64,000 nucleotides of DNA from an uncultured Pelagibacteraceae bacterium (GTDB taxonomy: Bacteria > Pseudomonadota > Alphaproteobacteria > Pelagibacterales > Pelagibacteraceae), in contig CACIXF010000001.1 in the NCBI GenBank assembly GCA_902590535.1, forward strand, positions 1 to 64,000. The letters are read 5' to 3'. The position numbers and the translations under genes are program-made. Positions 10,253 through 20,836 of the stretch are shown one piece after another (within the stretch, counting starts at the first letter, position 1; every line of letters begins with the position of its first letter). The notes beneath the pieces are model-generated. The model ran no database searches, had not been told where the DNA came from, and worked only from the letters and a program-made list of their open reading frames with translations.

Positions 10253-11184
10253 TAATATTTAGAGGCTCTCTTTAATCTATCATTAATTGTTTTGCCAAGA
10301 CCTCGGTTTGGTATCGTCTCGACTGCAATCTTTTTATAACCATCGTTTTTAATTTTTCTTAAAGTTGAATATAAATTCTTTGCAGCTTCATCTATATTTT
10401 TCGCTTTGGATAAATAATAATAATTTTTTAATTTTGATTTTCTTTTTTTTATTAATAAGTAAGCCTCATTTTTTTTTGGTCTTTTAACATTGACTCTTAA
10501 AGGTATCCCAGGCGAGTAATGTAAGGGAAATAAACCAGGAGCTAATTTTTTTTTTGAATCTGTATTAATTAATAATTTTTTTTTTAAAACATTTTCAATT
10601 TTTTTAGTATCTAGGCCTCCATATCTTAAGAGTGAGGGCTTTTCTAAAAGATTTAATATTGTCGATTCAACTCCAATTTTACTTTTTCCTCCATTTAAAA
10701 TATATTTAATTTTTGAACCAAATTCTTCTTTTACATCAGATGGTTTAACCGAACTTAATCTTGAGGATATATTTGCACTAGGTGCAGCTACTGGATAATC
10801 TAAATTTTTTAATAAATTTCTGAACAATTTATGTTTAGGAAAACGTACAGCAATACTTTTTTTATTATTAGTGACAAATTTTGATATTTTTGAGTTATTT
10901 TTTAATTTCAAAACATAAGTTATCGGACCTGGAGAAAATTTTTTGTAAAGTTTTACTAAATTATCATTTATATCACAGTCCTCTTTAAGTCTTTGAATAT
11001 TGTAATAATGGACAATAAGAGGATTGTTTAATGGTCTGTTTTTAAGACTAAATATTTTCTTAACTGCACTATTCGAGTAAGCGTTTGCAGCTAATCCATA
11101 AACAGTTTCTGTTGGTACCGCAATACAATGATTATTATCTAAATATTTTTTTGCTTTTTTGATATTTGATTGAATAGATTTCAT
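10252..11184 (-). CDS. L-threonylcarbamoyladenylate synthase (Sua5/YrdC family)
   Basis: The enzyme makes threonylcarbamoyl-AMP from threonine, bicarbonate and ATP for the t6A modification of tRNAs reading ANN codons. The YrdC fold is visible: VPTETVYGLAANA near residue 20, the KxR-type element SLKNRPLNNPLIVH, KKSIAVRFPKH, and PSANISSRLSS. At 310 aa it is longer than the minimal TsaC (about 190 aa) and agrees with the Sua5 type, which adds a C-terminal domain. The C-terminal part here is Lys-rich and diverged. It heads the leftward operon that includes the ABC-2 exporter. Confidence 0.9.
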   Translation of the reverse strand: MKSIQSNIKKAKKYLDNNHCIAVPTETVYGLAANAYSNSAVKKIFSLKNRPLNNPLIVHYYNIQRLKEDCDINDNLVKLYKKFSPGPITYVLKLKNNSKISKFVTNNKKSIAVRFPKHKLFRNLLKNLDYPVAAPSANISSRLSSVKPSDVKEEFGSKIKYILNGGKSKIGVESTILNLLEKPSLLRYGGLDTKKIENVLKKKLLINTDSKKKLAPGLFPLHYSPGIPLRVNVKRPKKNEAYLLIKKRKSKLKNYYYLSKAKNIDEAAKNLYSTLRKIKNDGYKKIAVETIPNRGLGKTINDRLKRASKY

Positions 11185-11201
11185 GTATTAATAATTATTA
11201 T

Positions 11202-11450
11202 ATGAAAGATAAAATATTACCACTTGATTATGATCAGTATTCAGTTGAGGAGCTTACAGAAAAAGCAAATAAGATTATAGAGTCCCTTGAGAAGGAAAAT
11301 GATTTAAACAATTCAGTTGACAGTTATCAAGAACTTCTAAAATTAAATAATATTATTGAAAAGAAATTTCATAAAAATTTTAAATCTATTGGGGAAGAGA
11401 CAAATAAAAAGATTAAAGAGATAACTAAAAAAAATGAAAAAACAGCTTAA
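11202..11450 (+). CDS. xseB: Exodeoxyribonuclease VII small subunit
   Basis: XseB wraps around the large subunit XseA in exonuclease VII, which degrades single-stranded DNA. The 82 aa consist of the family helical hairpin: SVEELTEKANKIIESLEKEN followed by a second charged helix with the KLNNIIEKKF element. This is the usual size. It is followed by ispA with a 17 bp overlap. The xseB-ispA-dxs order is a conserved proteobacterial block, which supports the call for this low-complexity protein. The large subunit is not in this window. Confidence 0.85.
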   Translation: MKDKILPLDYDQYSVEELTEKANKIIESLEKENDLNNSVDSYQELLKLNNIIEKKFHKNFKSIGEETNKKIKEITKKNEKTA

Positions 11451-12306
11451 TAAAATAGCTAAGGATACAAATATATTTCTTAAAAAATATATTAATTCAC
11501 AGAAATACTCTCAGTTAATGTCACCCATGAAGTATGGTTTGTTTCCAGGTGGAAAAAAAATAAGATCTAAAATCTTAATCGACTTAGGGTCATTATTTTC
11601 AATAGATTATAAAACATTGATAATAGTTGGGTCGGCCGTTGAATGTATTCATGCTTACTCTCTTATTCATGATGATCTACCCTGTATGGATGATGATGAT
11701 ATAAGAAGAGGAAAACCTTCAGCTCACATTAAATTTGGTGAGTCTACAGCAGTTCTAGCAGGAAATTCATTACTGACTTTAGCTTTTGAAATTTTATCAA
11801 GTCCTAAATTGAAATTAAATGAAAAGATAAAGATCAAGCTAATCAAAAAATTATCAGAATGTTCAGGACATTTAGGAATAGCTGGTGGGCAATATTTAGA
11901 TTTAAGTTATGAGAGAAAGAAAATATCAAGGAATAAAATATTAGAAATGGAAATAAAAAAAACTGGAATGTTATTTAGTTTTTGTTGTGCAGCTCCAGCA
12001 ATAATTAAGAAAAAAACAATCCAAGAAATTAAATTTTTTGAAAATATTGGATCAAAAATTGGTCTATTATTCCAAATAGCTGATGATTTAATTGATCTGA
12101 AAAGTAATTCTAAGGAAGCTGGGAAAAAAACAGGAAAAGATCAAAAAAAAGGCAAGGCAACACTTATAAATTTAATAGGCTATGATGACTCACTTAAGTA
12201 TTGTGATAAGATAATAAAAGATATTAATAAGAATTTAAGAAAATATGGTTCAAGATCTGAAAAAATAAATGAAACATTAGGCTATATATTGAATAGAAAA
12301 AAATGA
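11434..12306 (+). CDS. ispA: Farnesyl diphosphate synthase (short-chain polyprenyl synthase)
   Basis: IspA extends DMAPP with IPP to geranyl and farnesyl diphosphate. The first Asp-rich motif is [14 protein letters not shown] near residue 85, with the two-residue insertion typical of bacterial FPP synthases, and the second is QIADDLID near residue 210. Residues GGKKIRSKI bind IPP. The length is 290 aa. The start overlaps xseB, and the stop overlaps the dxs ATG in ATGA, so the two isoprenoid genes are translationally coupled. Confidence 0.93.
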   Translation: MKKQLNKIAKDTNIFLKKYINSQKYSQLMSPMKYGLFPGGKKIRSKILIDLGSLFSIDYKTLIIVGSAVECIHAYSLIHDDLPCMDDDDIRRGKPSAHIKFGESTAVLAGNSLLTLAFEILSSPKLKLNEKIKIKLIKKLSECSGHLGIAGGQYLDLSYERKKISRNKILEMEIKKTGMLFSFCCAAPAIIKKKTIQEIKFFENIGSKIGLLFQIADDLIDLKSNSKEAGKKTGKDQKKGKATLINLIGYDDSLKYCDKIIKDINKNLRKYGSRSEKINETLGYILNRKK

Positions 12307-14219
12307 AAAAAAATTATCAATTTTTAAATAATATCAACTTTCCATCTGATTTAAGAAAAGTTTCTGAAGATAATTTACAAAAAGTAGCAGATGAGGTGAG
12401 GGAGGAAATGATAAGTGCTGTTTCAGAAACAGGAGGTCACCTTGGTGCTGGTTTGGGAGTGGTTGAATTGACAGTCGCACTTCATTATGTTTTTGATACA
12501 CCAAATGATAAATTAATATGGGATGTAGGTCATCAATCTTACCCTCATAAAATTTTAACTGGAAGAAAAGATAAGATTAGAACTTTACGACAGGGTGATG
12601 GTTTATCAGGTTTTACAAAAAGATCTGAAAGTGAGTATGACCCATTTGGAGCAGCCCATAGTTCAACATCTATTTCATCAGCATTGGGAATTGCTGAGGC
12701 AAATAAATTAGAAAATAAGTCTTCCAATGTAATAGCTGTCATAGGTGATGGAGCAATTAGTGCAGGTATGGCTTATGAAGCTATGAATAATGCTGGAGCA
12801 TCTAAGACAAAAATGATTGTTATTTTAAATGATAACGACATGTCAATTGCAAAACCAGTTGGAGCAATGAGAACTTACTTGGCAAAATTATTTACTGGTA
12901 AAATATATTTTAGTCTTAGAGAAACTTTAAAATTAATTACATCTGCATTTTCAAAAAGATTTAGCGCCAAAGCAGGAAAAGCAGAGGATTTTTTCCGTTC
13001 AGCAGTTACTGGAGGTACATTGTTTAGTTCACTTGGTTTTTATTATGCGGGTCCTATAGATGGTCATGATTTATCGAGCCTAGTTCCAATTTTAAAAAAT
13101 GCAAAAGAATCAAGACATGAGGGTCCTATAATGATTCATATCAAAACTCAAAAAGGAAAAGGTTATTCATATGCAGAAAAAGCAAATGATCATTATCATG
13201 GAGTGTCAAAATTTAATGTTGAGACTGGCGAACAAGTAAAGAGCAAATCAAACCTTCCAGCTTATACAAAAGTATTTGCAAATACTTTAGTTAAACATGC
13301 TAAAAAAGATAGCAAAATAGTAGGAATAACAGCAGCTATGCCAGGAGGAACTGGCATGGATATTTTTGGCAAGGAGTTTCCAAATAGAATGTTTGATGTT
13401 GGAATAGCGGAACAACATGCTGTAACTTTCGCAGCTGGTCTAGCAACTGAAGGATACAAACCATATGCTGCAATTTATTCTACATTTTTACAGAGAGCAT
13501 ATGATCAAGTTGTCCACGATGTTGCCATCCAAAGCCTACCAGTTAGATTTGCTATAGATAGAGCAGGATTAGTTGGTGCTGATGGATCAACACATGCTGG
13601 TTCATTTGATATAACTTACTTATCAACTTTACCTAACTTTGTAGTAATGGCAGCAAGTGATGAAGCTGAACTAGTTAAAATGATTAATACTTCAGTAAAT
13701 ATAAATGACAAACCTTCTGCAATTAGATATCCAAGAGGAACTGGAGTAGGTGTTGATCTCCCATCAATTGATGAAAAAATTGAAATTGGTAAAGGGAGAG
13801 TCGTTCAACAAGGGACAAAAGTTTGTATTTTAAACCTCGGTACTCGACTTGAGGAGTGCAAGTTAGCTGTAGAGGAATTAAAAGTAAAAGGAGTTTCAGC
13901 AACTTTGATAGACGCTAGATTTGCAAAGCCTTTAGACGAAGAACTTATACTAAAATCTGCCAAGGAACATGAGCTTATGATAACTATTGAAGAGGGATCA
14001 ATAGGTGGTTTCGGTTCTCATGTTAAAAATTTATTAGCTGAAAGAGGAGTATTTGATAAAGGTTTAAAATTTAGATCAATGACTTTACCAGATGAATTCA
14101 TTGAACAAGATGATCCAAAAAAAATGTACGATAAAGCTGGATTAAACAGTTCTCAAATTTCTAAGAAAATTGCTGATATTTTGTTTCAAAAGGAGACAAT
14201 AAGAGTTGTGAAAAATTAA
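12303..14219 (+). CDS. dxs: 1-Deoxy-D-xylulose-5-phosphate synthase
   Basis: Dxs condenses pyruvate and glyceraldehyde-3-phosphate with thiamine diphosphate, the entry step of the MEP pathway. Visible elements are the N-terminal ThDP region with [20 protein letters not shown] and [13 protein letters not shown], the diphosphate/Mg motif [18 protein letters not shown], and the pyrimidine-domain [17 protein letters not shown] with its catalytic Glu. The C-terminal transketolase domain ends near residue 630. The length of 638 aa is normal. The substrate-supplying ispA lies immediately upstream. Confidence 0.97.
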   Translation: MKKNYQFLNNINFPSDLRKVSEDNLQKVADEVREEMISAVSETGGHLGAGLGVVELTVALHYVFDTPNDKLIWDVGHQSYPHKILTGRKDKIRTLRQGDGLSGFTKRSESEYDPFGAAHSSTSISSALGIAEANKLENKSSNVIAVIGDGAISAGMAYEAMNNAGASKTKMIVILNDNDMSIAKPVGAMRTYLAKLFTGKIYFSLRETLKLITSAFSKRFSAKAGKAEDFFRSAVTGGTLFSSLGFYYAGPIDGHDLSSLVPILKNAKESRHEGPIMIHIKTQKGKGYSYAEKANDHYHGVSKFNVETGEQVKSKSNLPAYTKVFANTLVKHAKKDSKIVGITAAMPGGTGMDIFGKEFPNRMFDVGIAEQHAVTFAAGLATEGYKPYAAIYSTFLQRAYDQVVHDVAIQSLPVRFAIDRAGLVGADGSTHAGSFDITYLSTLPNFVVMAASDEAELVKMINTSVNINDKPSAIRYPRGTGVGVDLPSIDEKIEIGKGRVVQQGTKVCILNLGTRLEECKLAVEELKVKGVSATLIDARFAKPLDEELILKSAKEHELMITIEEGSIGGFGSHVKNLLAERGVFDKGLKFRSMTLPDEFIEQDDPKKMYDKAGLNSSQISKKIADILFQKETIRVVKN

Positions 14220-14225
14220 TTTAAG

Positions 14226-15308
14226 CTAACTACATTGAGCTTTATTCATTAAGTAGTGGTCAAGTAAAATACAGTTCATCATAGCTTCACCAATTGGCAC
14301 AGCTCTAATTCCTACACAAGGATCATGTCTACCTTTAACAGATATTGAAGTATTTTTCCCAAATTTATTTATAGTTTTTCTACTAGTTAAAATTGATGAT
14401 GTTGGTTTGACAGCAAAAGATGCAATAATTTCTTGGCCCGTAGAAATTCCACCAAGAATTCCACCCGCTTTATTTGAATTGAATTTTAATTTATTTCTTT
14501 TTGAAGAAATTTCATCTGAATTTTGTTCTCCACTTAATTGTGCTGAGTTCATTCCTGCACCAATATTTACACCTTTAACAGCATTAATACTCATTAGACC
14601 TGAAGCTATGTCAGTATCCAATTTTGAATAAATTGGAGCACCTAAACCAACTGGGATACCTCTTACTCTTATTTCAATCACTGCTCCACATGAGGATCCT
14701 GACTTTCTAACACCAAGCAAATATTTTTCCCATAATTTAATCATTGATTTATCTGGACAAAAAAATGGATTTTTTGAAATTACTTTATCGTTCCATTGAT
14801 TTGTATCACATCCAAGAATTCCTAACTGAGTTACCGCACCAATGACTTTAAATTTTTTACCTAATTTTTTTTGAAGTACAACTTTTGCTATTGCACCGGC
14901 CGCAACTCGTGCTGCAGTTTCTCTAGCAGAAGATCTACCACCACCTCTATAGTCTCTAATTCCATATTTTTTAAAATAAGTAAAATCTGCATGACCTGGT
15001 CTGAACTTATCTTTAATATTACTATAATCTTTAGATCTCATATCTTTGTTGTAGATTATGAGAGAAATAGGTGTTCCTGTAGTTTTACCCTCAAATACTC
15101 CTGACAATATTTGAACTTTATCATCCTCTTTTCTCTGAGTTGTAAATTTAGATTGTCCTGGTTTTCTTTTGTCTAATTCTATTTGAATATCTTGTTCTTT
15201 AAGATTTATGTTTGGGGGACAACCATCAACAATACAACCAATTGCAGGTCCATGAGACTCTCCCCAAGTTGTGAAACGAAATAGCTTTCCAAAAGTATTA
15301 AATGACAT
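14226..15308 (-). CDS. aroC: Chorismate synthase
   Basis: AroC removes phosphate from EPSP to give chorismate using reduced FMN. The three family signatures are present: [17 protein letters not shown] at the N terminus, the [20 protein letters not shown]-type block (here [20 protein letters not shown]) near residue 125, and a C-terminal [18 protein letters not shown]. Its 360 aa are full length. The gene is convergent with dxs (6 bp between stops) and divergent from pdxH across 33 bp that must contain both promoters. Confidence 0.97.
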   Translation of the reverse strand: MSFNTFGKLFRFTTWGESHGPAIGCIVDGCPPNINLKEQDIQIELDKRKPGQSKFTTQRKEDDKVQILSGVFEGKTTGTPISLIIYNKDMRSKDYSNIKDKFRPGHADFTYFKKYGIRDYRGGGRSSARETAARVAAGAIAKVVLQKKLGKKFKVIGAVTQLGILGCDTNQWNDKVISKNPFFCPDKSMIKLWEKYLLGVRKSGSSCGAVIEIRVRGIPVGLGAPIYSKLDTDIASGLMSINAVKGVNIGAGMNSAQLSGEQNSDEISSKRNKLKFNSNKAGGILGGISTGQEIIASFAVKPTSSILTSRKTINKFGKNTSISVKGRHDPCVGIRAVPIGEAMMNCILLDHYLMNKAQCS

Positions 15309-15341
15309 TATTTATATTATATAGATTATTTTGTTTAAATT

Positions 15342-15968
15342 ATGAATCAAAAAAACCTTTTAGGTCTTAATAGTTGCTTTCTTGATATAGATGATCCAAT
15401 TCATTTATTTCATGAATGGATGGAGGAAGCAAAGAAAACTGAGCCAAATGATCCAAACGCTGTTGCTCTGGCCACATCAGATAAAAACAACATTCCATCA
15501 GTTAGAATGGTTTTACTTAAAGATTTCAACAAAGATGGATTTGTATTTTATACAAATTTAAATAGTCAAAAGGGAAATGAATTAAAAGAAAATCCATATG
15601 CTGCGATGTGTTTCCATTGGAAAAGTCTCTTAAGACAAATAAGAATTAGTGGAAAGGTGTCATTAGTTTCTGATCAGGTTGCAGATGAATATTATTCATC
15701 TAGAGCGTATGAAAGTCGAATAGGAGCATGGGCTTCTAAGCAAAGTGAAGAATTAAATACTCGAGAACAATTGTTAAAATCTATACAAGATTACAAAAAA
15801 AAATATAGCAACAAATCAGATGTACCAAGACCAAGTCACTGGTCTGGATGGATTTTGTCTCCAAATAGTATTGAATTTTGGCTGGATGGTGAGAATAGAA
15901 TCCACGAGAGATTAAAATATAATAAAGATAACTCCGGGAAGTGGATAAAGTCTTTATTAAGTCCTTAA
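15342..15968 (+). CDS. pdxH: Pyridoxine/pyridoxamine 5'-phosphate oxidase
   Basis: PdxH oxidises pyridoxine- or pyridoxamine-phosphate to PLP with FMN. The FMN-binding region VRMVLLKDFNKDGFVFYTN and the C-terminal signature WILSPNSIEFWLDGENRIHER are characteristic. The length of 208 aa is typical. It reads away from aroC and ends in a 4 bp tail-to-tail overlap with the polyprenyl synthase gene on the opposite strand. Confidence 0.95.
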   Translation: MNQKNLLGLNSCFLDIDDPIHLFHEWMEEAKKTEPNDPNAVALATSDKNNIPSVRMVLLKDFNKDGFVFYTNLNSQKGNELKENPYAAMCFHWKSLLRQIRISGKVSLVSDQVADEYYSSRAYESRIGAWASKQSEELNTREQLLKSIQDYKKKYSNKSDVPRPSHWSGWILSPNSIEFWLDGENRIHERLKYNKDNSGKWIKSLLSP

Positions 15969-16978
15969 AAATTTCTTGATAAACTAAACGATGTTAATCT
16001 TTTAAAAATATTTTTTTCTTCAGAGTCTTTAAATACACTTAGAGAATTTGAGGCTAAATTTATATAGTGCTGTGCTTTTTGATAGCATTCCTGAATTATT
16101 TTATACTTATTTATAAGAGCAATAATTTCATTAAAGTCATCTTTTGTTCTTAACCCTTTTTTAAACATATTTGATAAAATTTTCTTTTCATCATTTCCTA
16201 ATTTTTGAAAAAGTAAAATAATTGGTAAGGTAATTTTACCTTCAAAAAAATCTTGACCAATTTTTTTACCAAATAGTTTTAGCTCAGCATTATAGTCTAG
16301 TGTGTCGTCTGCTATTTGAAAAGTTAATCCCAAGTTTCTTCCATAAAATTCTAAAGCATCTTTTTCTTTATTTTCTGCATCAGATAAAATTGCACCAACT
16401 TTAGTTGCTGCTGCAAATAATTCAGCAGTTTTAGCTGAGATGATTTTTAAATATGTTTCTTCCAGCATATCAACTTCACCTTTGTGTTGAAGTTGTAGAA
16501 CTTCTCCTTGAGCAATTTTAGATGAAGTGGACGATAATAATTTTAAAACTTCAAGGTTTCCGTCTTCTACCATCATTTCAAAACATCTACTCAATAGATA
16601 ATCTCCTATTAAAACTGACGAATGATTATCCCAAACTTTATTTAAAGTTTCTTTACCTCTTCTAACAGTGCCTTCATCAATTACATCATCATGCATTAAC
16701 GTAGCGCTGTGAATTAATTCAACACACGCAGCTAAGTTTATATCTCTAGAGCCTTTAGAGTAACCGCATAATTTTGCACTACCCAATGTTAATAAAGCTC
16801 TTAGTCTTTTTCCTCCAGTTTCTATATGATAATCTGTCATTTTTTGAACCAGCTGTACGTCACTAGATAATTTTGATTTTATTTTTTCTTCCGTTAAAAC
16901 CAGTTTTTCTTCAACCGCGTCTTTAAGCAGAAAATAAGAATCATTTATCTGATTTTTAAGCTGTACAACAGTTCCCAT
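15965..16978 (-). CDS. ispB: Long-chain polyprenyl (octaprenyl-type) diphosphate synthase
   Basis: This prenyltransferase is likely to make the ubiquinone side chain. The first Asp-rich motif lacks the insertion seen in IspA (LMHDDVIDEGTVRRG, about residues 95-109), as expected for long-chain all-trans synthases. The second is FQIADDTLDY. GGKRLRALL binds IPP. Its 337 aa match the IspB length. Chain length cannot be fixed from sequence, so octaprenyl versus decaprenyl stays open. FPP from IspA (encoded at 11.4 kb) would be the primer. Confidence 0.9.
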   Translation of the reverse strand: MGTVVQLKNQINDSYFLLKDAVEEKLVLTEEKIKSKLSSDVQLVQKMTDYHIETGGKRLRALLTLGSAKLCGYSKGSRDINLAACVELIHSATLMHDDVIDEGTVRRGKETLNKVWDNHSSVLIGDYLLSRCFEMMVEDGNLEVLKLLSSTSSKIAQGEVLQLQHKGEVDMLEETYLKIISAKTAELFAAATKVGAILSDAENKEKDALEFYGRNLGLTFQIADDTLDYNAELKLFGKKIGQDFFEGKITLPIILLFQKLGNDEKKILSNMFKKGLRTKDDFNEIIALINKYKIIQECYQKAQHYINLASNSLSVFKDSEEKNIFKRLTSFSLSRNF

Positions 16979-17092
16979 AACATTTTTAAATTAGTATAAT
17001 TTGTTTATATATATTACTTATCAATTGACGCACCAGTTTCTTCAATTATAAGTAGTCTTTATATTCAATAAATAATTCTATAAGACTTACCT

Positions 17093-17899
17093 ATGTTCTC
17101 TTTTTTTAAAAAGAAAAAAATTGTTGCTCACTTAAAATTAAGCGGGGTTATTGGTAATGCAGGTAAATTTAAACAAGGTATTGATTTTGCAGGGCAAGAA
17201 GAACAAATTAAAAAGGCTTTTTCTCTGAAAAAAGCGGCATGTGTCGCTATATCAATCAATTCACCAGGAGGATCACCAGTTCAATCTCATTTAATCTACA
17301 GTTTTATTAGACAACAAGCAAAAAAACACAAAAAAAAAGTTATTGTATTCGCTGAAGACGTAGCAGCTTCTGGAGGTTATTTGATTTCTTGTGCTGGGGA
17401 TGAAATTTATGCAAATTCAAGTTCAATTATTGGATCTATAGGAGTGATATATTCTTCTTTTGGATTTACTGAGTTGATAAAAAAAATTGGGGTTGAAAGA
17501 AGAGTTCATACTGCTGGTAAAAACAAAAGCACACTTGATCCATTTTTAGAGGAAAAAAACGAAGATATTGAAAGATTAAAAAATATTCAATTGGATCTTC
17601 ATAAAGACTTTATAGATGTTGTTGAAAAAAGTAGAGGATCAAAATTAAACAAATCTGATGTAGAACTTTTTTCAGGTGAGTTTTGGTCAGGTAGTAAAGC
17701 AAAAAATTTAGGATTGATTGACGGAATAGGTAACGCACATGAAATATTAAAAGATAAATTTGGTGAAGATGTAATTATTAAAAAATTTGAAAAATCAAAA
17801 GGATGGTTAAGTCAAAAACTTTCTTCATCCAGCAATCAAGTAGATCAAATAGCAAGTATTTTAGATGAAAGATCAATTTGGCAAAGATATGGTTTCTAA
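17093..17899 (+). CDS. S49-family serine peptidase (SppA/SohB-like)
   Basis: This is a signal-peptide-peptidase-type enzyme of the short, single-domain class (268 aa). Substrate-strand and oxyanion motifs [13 protein letters not shown] are followed by the nucleophile in AASGGYLIS (Ser93). The candidate general-base Lys is K145 in [11 protein letters not shown]. Unlike E. coli SppA or SohB, no convincing N-terminal membrane segment is visible. The protein begins [10 protein letters not shown] and may be cytoplasmic or only peripherally attached. It overlaps the start of glyQ. Confidence 0.87.
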   Translation: MFSFFKKKKIVAHLKLSGVIGNAGKFKQGIDFAGQEEQIKKAFSLKKAACVAISINSPGGSPVQSHLIYSFIRQQAKKHKKKVIVFAEDVAASGGYLISCAGDEIYANSSSIIGSIGVIYSSFGFTELIKKIGVERRVHTAGKNKSTLDPFLEEKNEDIERLKNIQLDLHKDFIDVVEKSRGSKLNKSDVELFSGEFWSGSKAKNLGLIDGIGNAHEILKDKFGEDVIIKKFEKSKGWLSQKLSSSSNQVDQIASILDERSIWQRYGF

Positions 17900-18770
17900 A
17901 GCAAAAAAAGAAAAAAAAAAAATTCAAACATTCCAAGATACAATTTTAAATCTTCAGAAATTTTGGAGTAAAAAAGGATGCATTATTCTTCAGCCTTATG
18001 ATATGGAGGTTGGTGCAGGAACTTTTCATCCAGCTACTACCCTAAGATCACTTGGAAATAAACCGTGGAAAGCAGCTTACGTACAACCATCAAGAAGACC
18101 TACAGATGGAAGATATGGAGATAATCCAAACAGGTTGCAACACTATTATCAATTTCAAGTTTTAATTAAACCTTCCCCTGAAAATATAAAAAAACTTTAT
18201 TTAAATAGTTTATCTACTATAGGAATAAATCATAATGATCATGATATAAGGTTTGTTGAAGATGATTGGGAAAGTCCAACATTAGGTGCTGCAGGATTGG
18301 GATGGGAAGTATGGTGTGATGGAATGGAAATTACTCAATTCACTTATTTTCAACAAATGGCTGGATTTGATTGTAAACCTGTATCAGTTGAAATCACTTA
18401 TGGTTTAGAAAGAATTTGTATGTTCACTCAAAAAGAAAAAAACGTTTATGATTTGTTGTGGAATGATGAAGGTGTAAAATATCACGAAGTATTTCATCAA
18501 GCCGAAAAAGAATTTTCAGCATACAATTTTGAACACGCGAATGTAGAAACACTTTTGAAAATGTTTGAAATGCATGAGTCCGAGGCAAAAGATTTAGTAG
18601 AAAAAAAAATTTCTTTACCAGCATATGACCAATGTTTAAAAGCCAGTCATGTGTTTAATATTTTAGATGCAAGAGGTGCAATCAGTGTTGCACAAAGAGC
18701 AGGTTATATTGCAAGAATAAGAGATATTACAAAATCTGCAGCAGGCGTTTGGTTAGATAGTCAAAAATAA
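17889..18770 (+). CDS. glyQ: Glycyl-tRNA synthetase alpha subunit
   Basis: GlyQ holds the class II catalytic core of the alpha2-beta2 glycyl-tRNA synthetase. Motifs include [20 protein letters not shown], the [11 protein letters not shown] strand, [19 protein letters not shown] and [19 protein letters not shown] place the start at the ATG at 17889 ([11 protein letters not shown]), which overlaps the upstream peptidase gene by 11 bp. An in-frame start at 17865 would add eight residues and a 35 bp overlap. The stop shares a base with the glyS start. Confidence 0.95.
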   Translation: MVSKAKKEKKKIQTFQDTILNLQKFWSKKGCIILQPYDMEVGAGTFHPATTLRSLGNKPWKAAYVQPSRRPTDGRYGDNPNRLQHYYQFQVLIKPSPENIKKLYLNSLSTIGINHNDHDIRFVEDDWESPTLGAAGLGWEVWCDGMEITQFTYFQQMAGFDCKPVSVEITYGLERICMFTQKEKNVYDLLWNDEGVKYHEVFHQAEKEFSAYNFEHANVETLLKMFEMHESEAKDLVEKKISLPAYDQCLKASHVFNILDARGAISVAQRAGYIARIRDITKSAAGVWLDSQK

Positions 18771-20836
18771 TGTCAGAGTTTTTTTTAGAATTATTTAGTG
18801 AAGAAATACCCTCAAATCTTCAACAAAATTTAAGGGAAAACTTACTTAAAAGTTTTAATGATTTTTTTTTAGAAAAATCAATTTTATTTAAAAAAAGTTC
18901 ATCATACTCAACACCAAACAGACTAGTGGTATTGTTTGAAGGAATTCAAAAAAATGTTGTACTAAAATCTGAGGAGATTAAAGGTCCAAATATCAAGTCA
19001 CCAGAGGTAGCACTAGAGGGTTTTGTTAGGTCAAATAAAATCGTAAAAAAGGATCTCTACCAAAAGAAAACCGACAAAGGAGAATTTTATTTTTTCAAGA
19101 CAAAATCAAAAAAATTGTACACACATGAATTATTAGAGGAATTTATCCCAATATTGTTAAGTAAAATTCAATGGAAAAAATCAATGTATTGGGGAACTTT
19201 TGACCTAAATTGGGGGAGACCGTTAAAATCAATTCTAGCTGTATTTGATAAAAAAAAATTAAATTTTAATTTTCATCACCTAACATCTTCTAACTCAACT
19301 TTTATTGATAAAGAATTTGAGGAAAATAAAAAGTCATTCTTAGAATTTAAAAATTATAAAAGTTTTTTTAAAAAAATGGACATTATCGTCGATCACAATG
19401 AAAGAAAAAAGTTAATAGAAAAAAAATTCAATAACATATTAAAAAATAAAAATATTAAGATTCAACATAATCCTAGATTACTTAATGAGGTTGTAGATTT
19501 AACAGATCAACCAAATATCCTTCTTTGTGAATTTGATAAGAAATTTTTAAATATTCCAAGAGAAATATTAATTATTACCATGCAATACCATCAAAAATAT
19601 TTCCCTATATTTGATAATAAAGAAAATATTACCAATGAGTTTTTAGTGGTTGCAAACAAAAAAGATAAAAAAGGATTAATTAAATTAGGAAATGAAAGAG
19701 TAGTTGAAGCAAGATTAAGTGATGCAGAATTTTTTTGGAAAAAAGATAAATCTCAAAATATGGTCAAAAAAGTTACTGATTTAAAATCAATGAATTATTT
19801 TAGAGGATTAGGAAGTTATTTTGATAAAGCTCAAAGAATGAGAAAATTGGGTGGAATGATATCTGATGAACTTTTAATCAGTAAAGAAAAAGTTGAATTA
19901 TCAGCATCAATTTGCAAAGTTGATTTATTATCAGAGCTAGTGGGTGAATTCCCAGAACTCCAAGGAGTAATGGGAGGTTATTTTGCTATTGCACAAGGTT
20001 TTGATAAAGATTTGGCTTTGGCCATAAGTGAACAATATTTACCTACAGGTTCAGGCTCAAGAGTCCCAAAAAAACCATTTAGTATTGCCCTTTCTTTAGC
20101 TGATAAGATAGATACTTTGGTTGGTTTTTTTGGTTTAAATCAAAAACCAACAAGTTCTAAAGACCCATATGCTTTAAGAAGATTAGCATTAGGAGTAATA
20201 AGAATAATAGTTGAAAATAAAAAAGATTTTAAAATAAAAGATCTAATTAATTATTCTTCAAGCCTTTATCTAGATCAAGGTTTTGAAATTGACAACCGAT
20301 CTTTACAAAATGAGTTATCAGATTTTTTAATGGATAGATTAAAATATCACATGAAGGAAGAAAATATTAGAAATGATATAATTCAAGCATCAAGTAGTTC
20401 TTTTAATTTAGATCAATCCGTTATTATTTTTAATAAAGCTAAACATTTAAATAAAATTATTAACAAACCAGATGGTTTAGATATTATTGCAAGCTATAAA
20501 AGAGCCTCAAACATTTTAGACGGTGAATTAAAAAATGATAAAATAGAATTATCAAATACAACTGACCCTGGTATTTTTAAAACTGAGTTAGAAAAAAAAC
20601 TGTTTAAAAAAATTAGCGAACTAAAGAAATATTTTTCAAGTATAGATAAAGATGAAAATTATGTTCAAACATTGGACAATCTTGCTAGCATTAAAAGAGA
20701 GGTTTTTGAATTTTTTGATAATGTAATTGTGAACGAAGATGATCCAGTAATAAAGAAAAATAGGCTGGAACTAATTCAAATGATGTGTAAAACGTTCAAC
20801 AATTATGTTAATTTTTCTCTAATCGACTCCAATTAA
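18770..20836 (+). CDS. glyS: Glycyl-tRNA synthetase beta subunit
   Basis: GlyS provides tRNA recognition for the tetrameric glycyl-tRNA synthetase. The N terminus is the conserved FFLELFSEEIPSNLQ. The HD-like central part includes LLSELVGEFPELQGVMGGYFA, and the segment KDPYALRRLALGVIRI is diagnostic. At 688 aa it is full length. It lies in the order glyQ-glyS-ppdK with single-base overlaps at both ends, the standard alphaproteobacterial arrangement. Confidence 0.96.
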   Translation: MSEFFLELFSEEIPSNLQQNLRENLLKSFNDFFLEKSILFKKSSSYSTPNRLVVLFEGIQKNVVLKSEEIKGPNIKSPEVALEGFVRSNKIVKKDLYQKKTDKGEFYFFKTKSKKLYTHELLEEFIPILLSKIQWKKSMYWGTFDLNWGRPLKSILAVFDKKKLNFNFHHLTSSNSTFIDKEFEENKKSFLEFKNYKSFFKKMDIIVDHNERKKLIEKKFNNILKNKNIKIQHNPRLLNEVVDLTDQPNILLCEFDKKFLNIPREILIITMQYHQKYFPIFDNKENITNEFLVVANKKDKKGLIKLGNERVVEARLSDAEFFWKKDKSQNMVKKVTDLKSMNYFRGLGSYFDKAQRMRKLGGMISDELLISKEKVELSASICKVDLLSELVGEFPELQGVMGGYFAIAQGFDKDLALAISEQYLPTGSGSRVPKKPFSIALSLADKIDTLVGFFGLNQKPTSSKDPYALRRLALGVIRIIVENKKDFKIKDLINYSSSLYLDQGFEIDNRSLQNELSDFLMDRLKYHMKEENIRNDIIQASSSSFNLDQSVIIFNKAKHLNKIINKPDGLDIIASYKRASNILDGELKNDKIELSNTTDPGIFKTELEKKLFKKISELKKYFSSIDKDENYVQTLDNLASIKREVFEFFDNVIVNEDDPVIKKNRLELIQMMCKTFNNYVNFSLIDSN

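Noticed and set aside
17865-17888. Longer glyQ start, adding MKDQFGKD.
   Set aside because: These residues are encoded within the end of the S49 peptidase gene and are not needed for the conserved GlyQ N terminus; the ATG at 17889 is the simpler choice.
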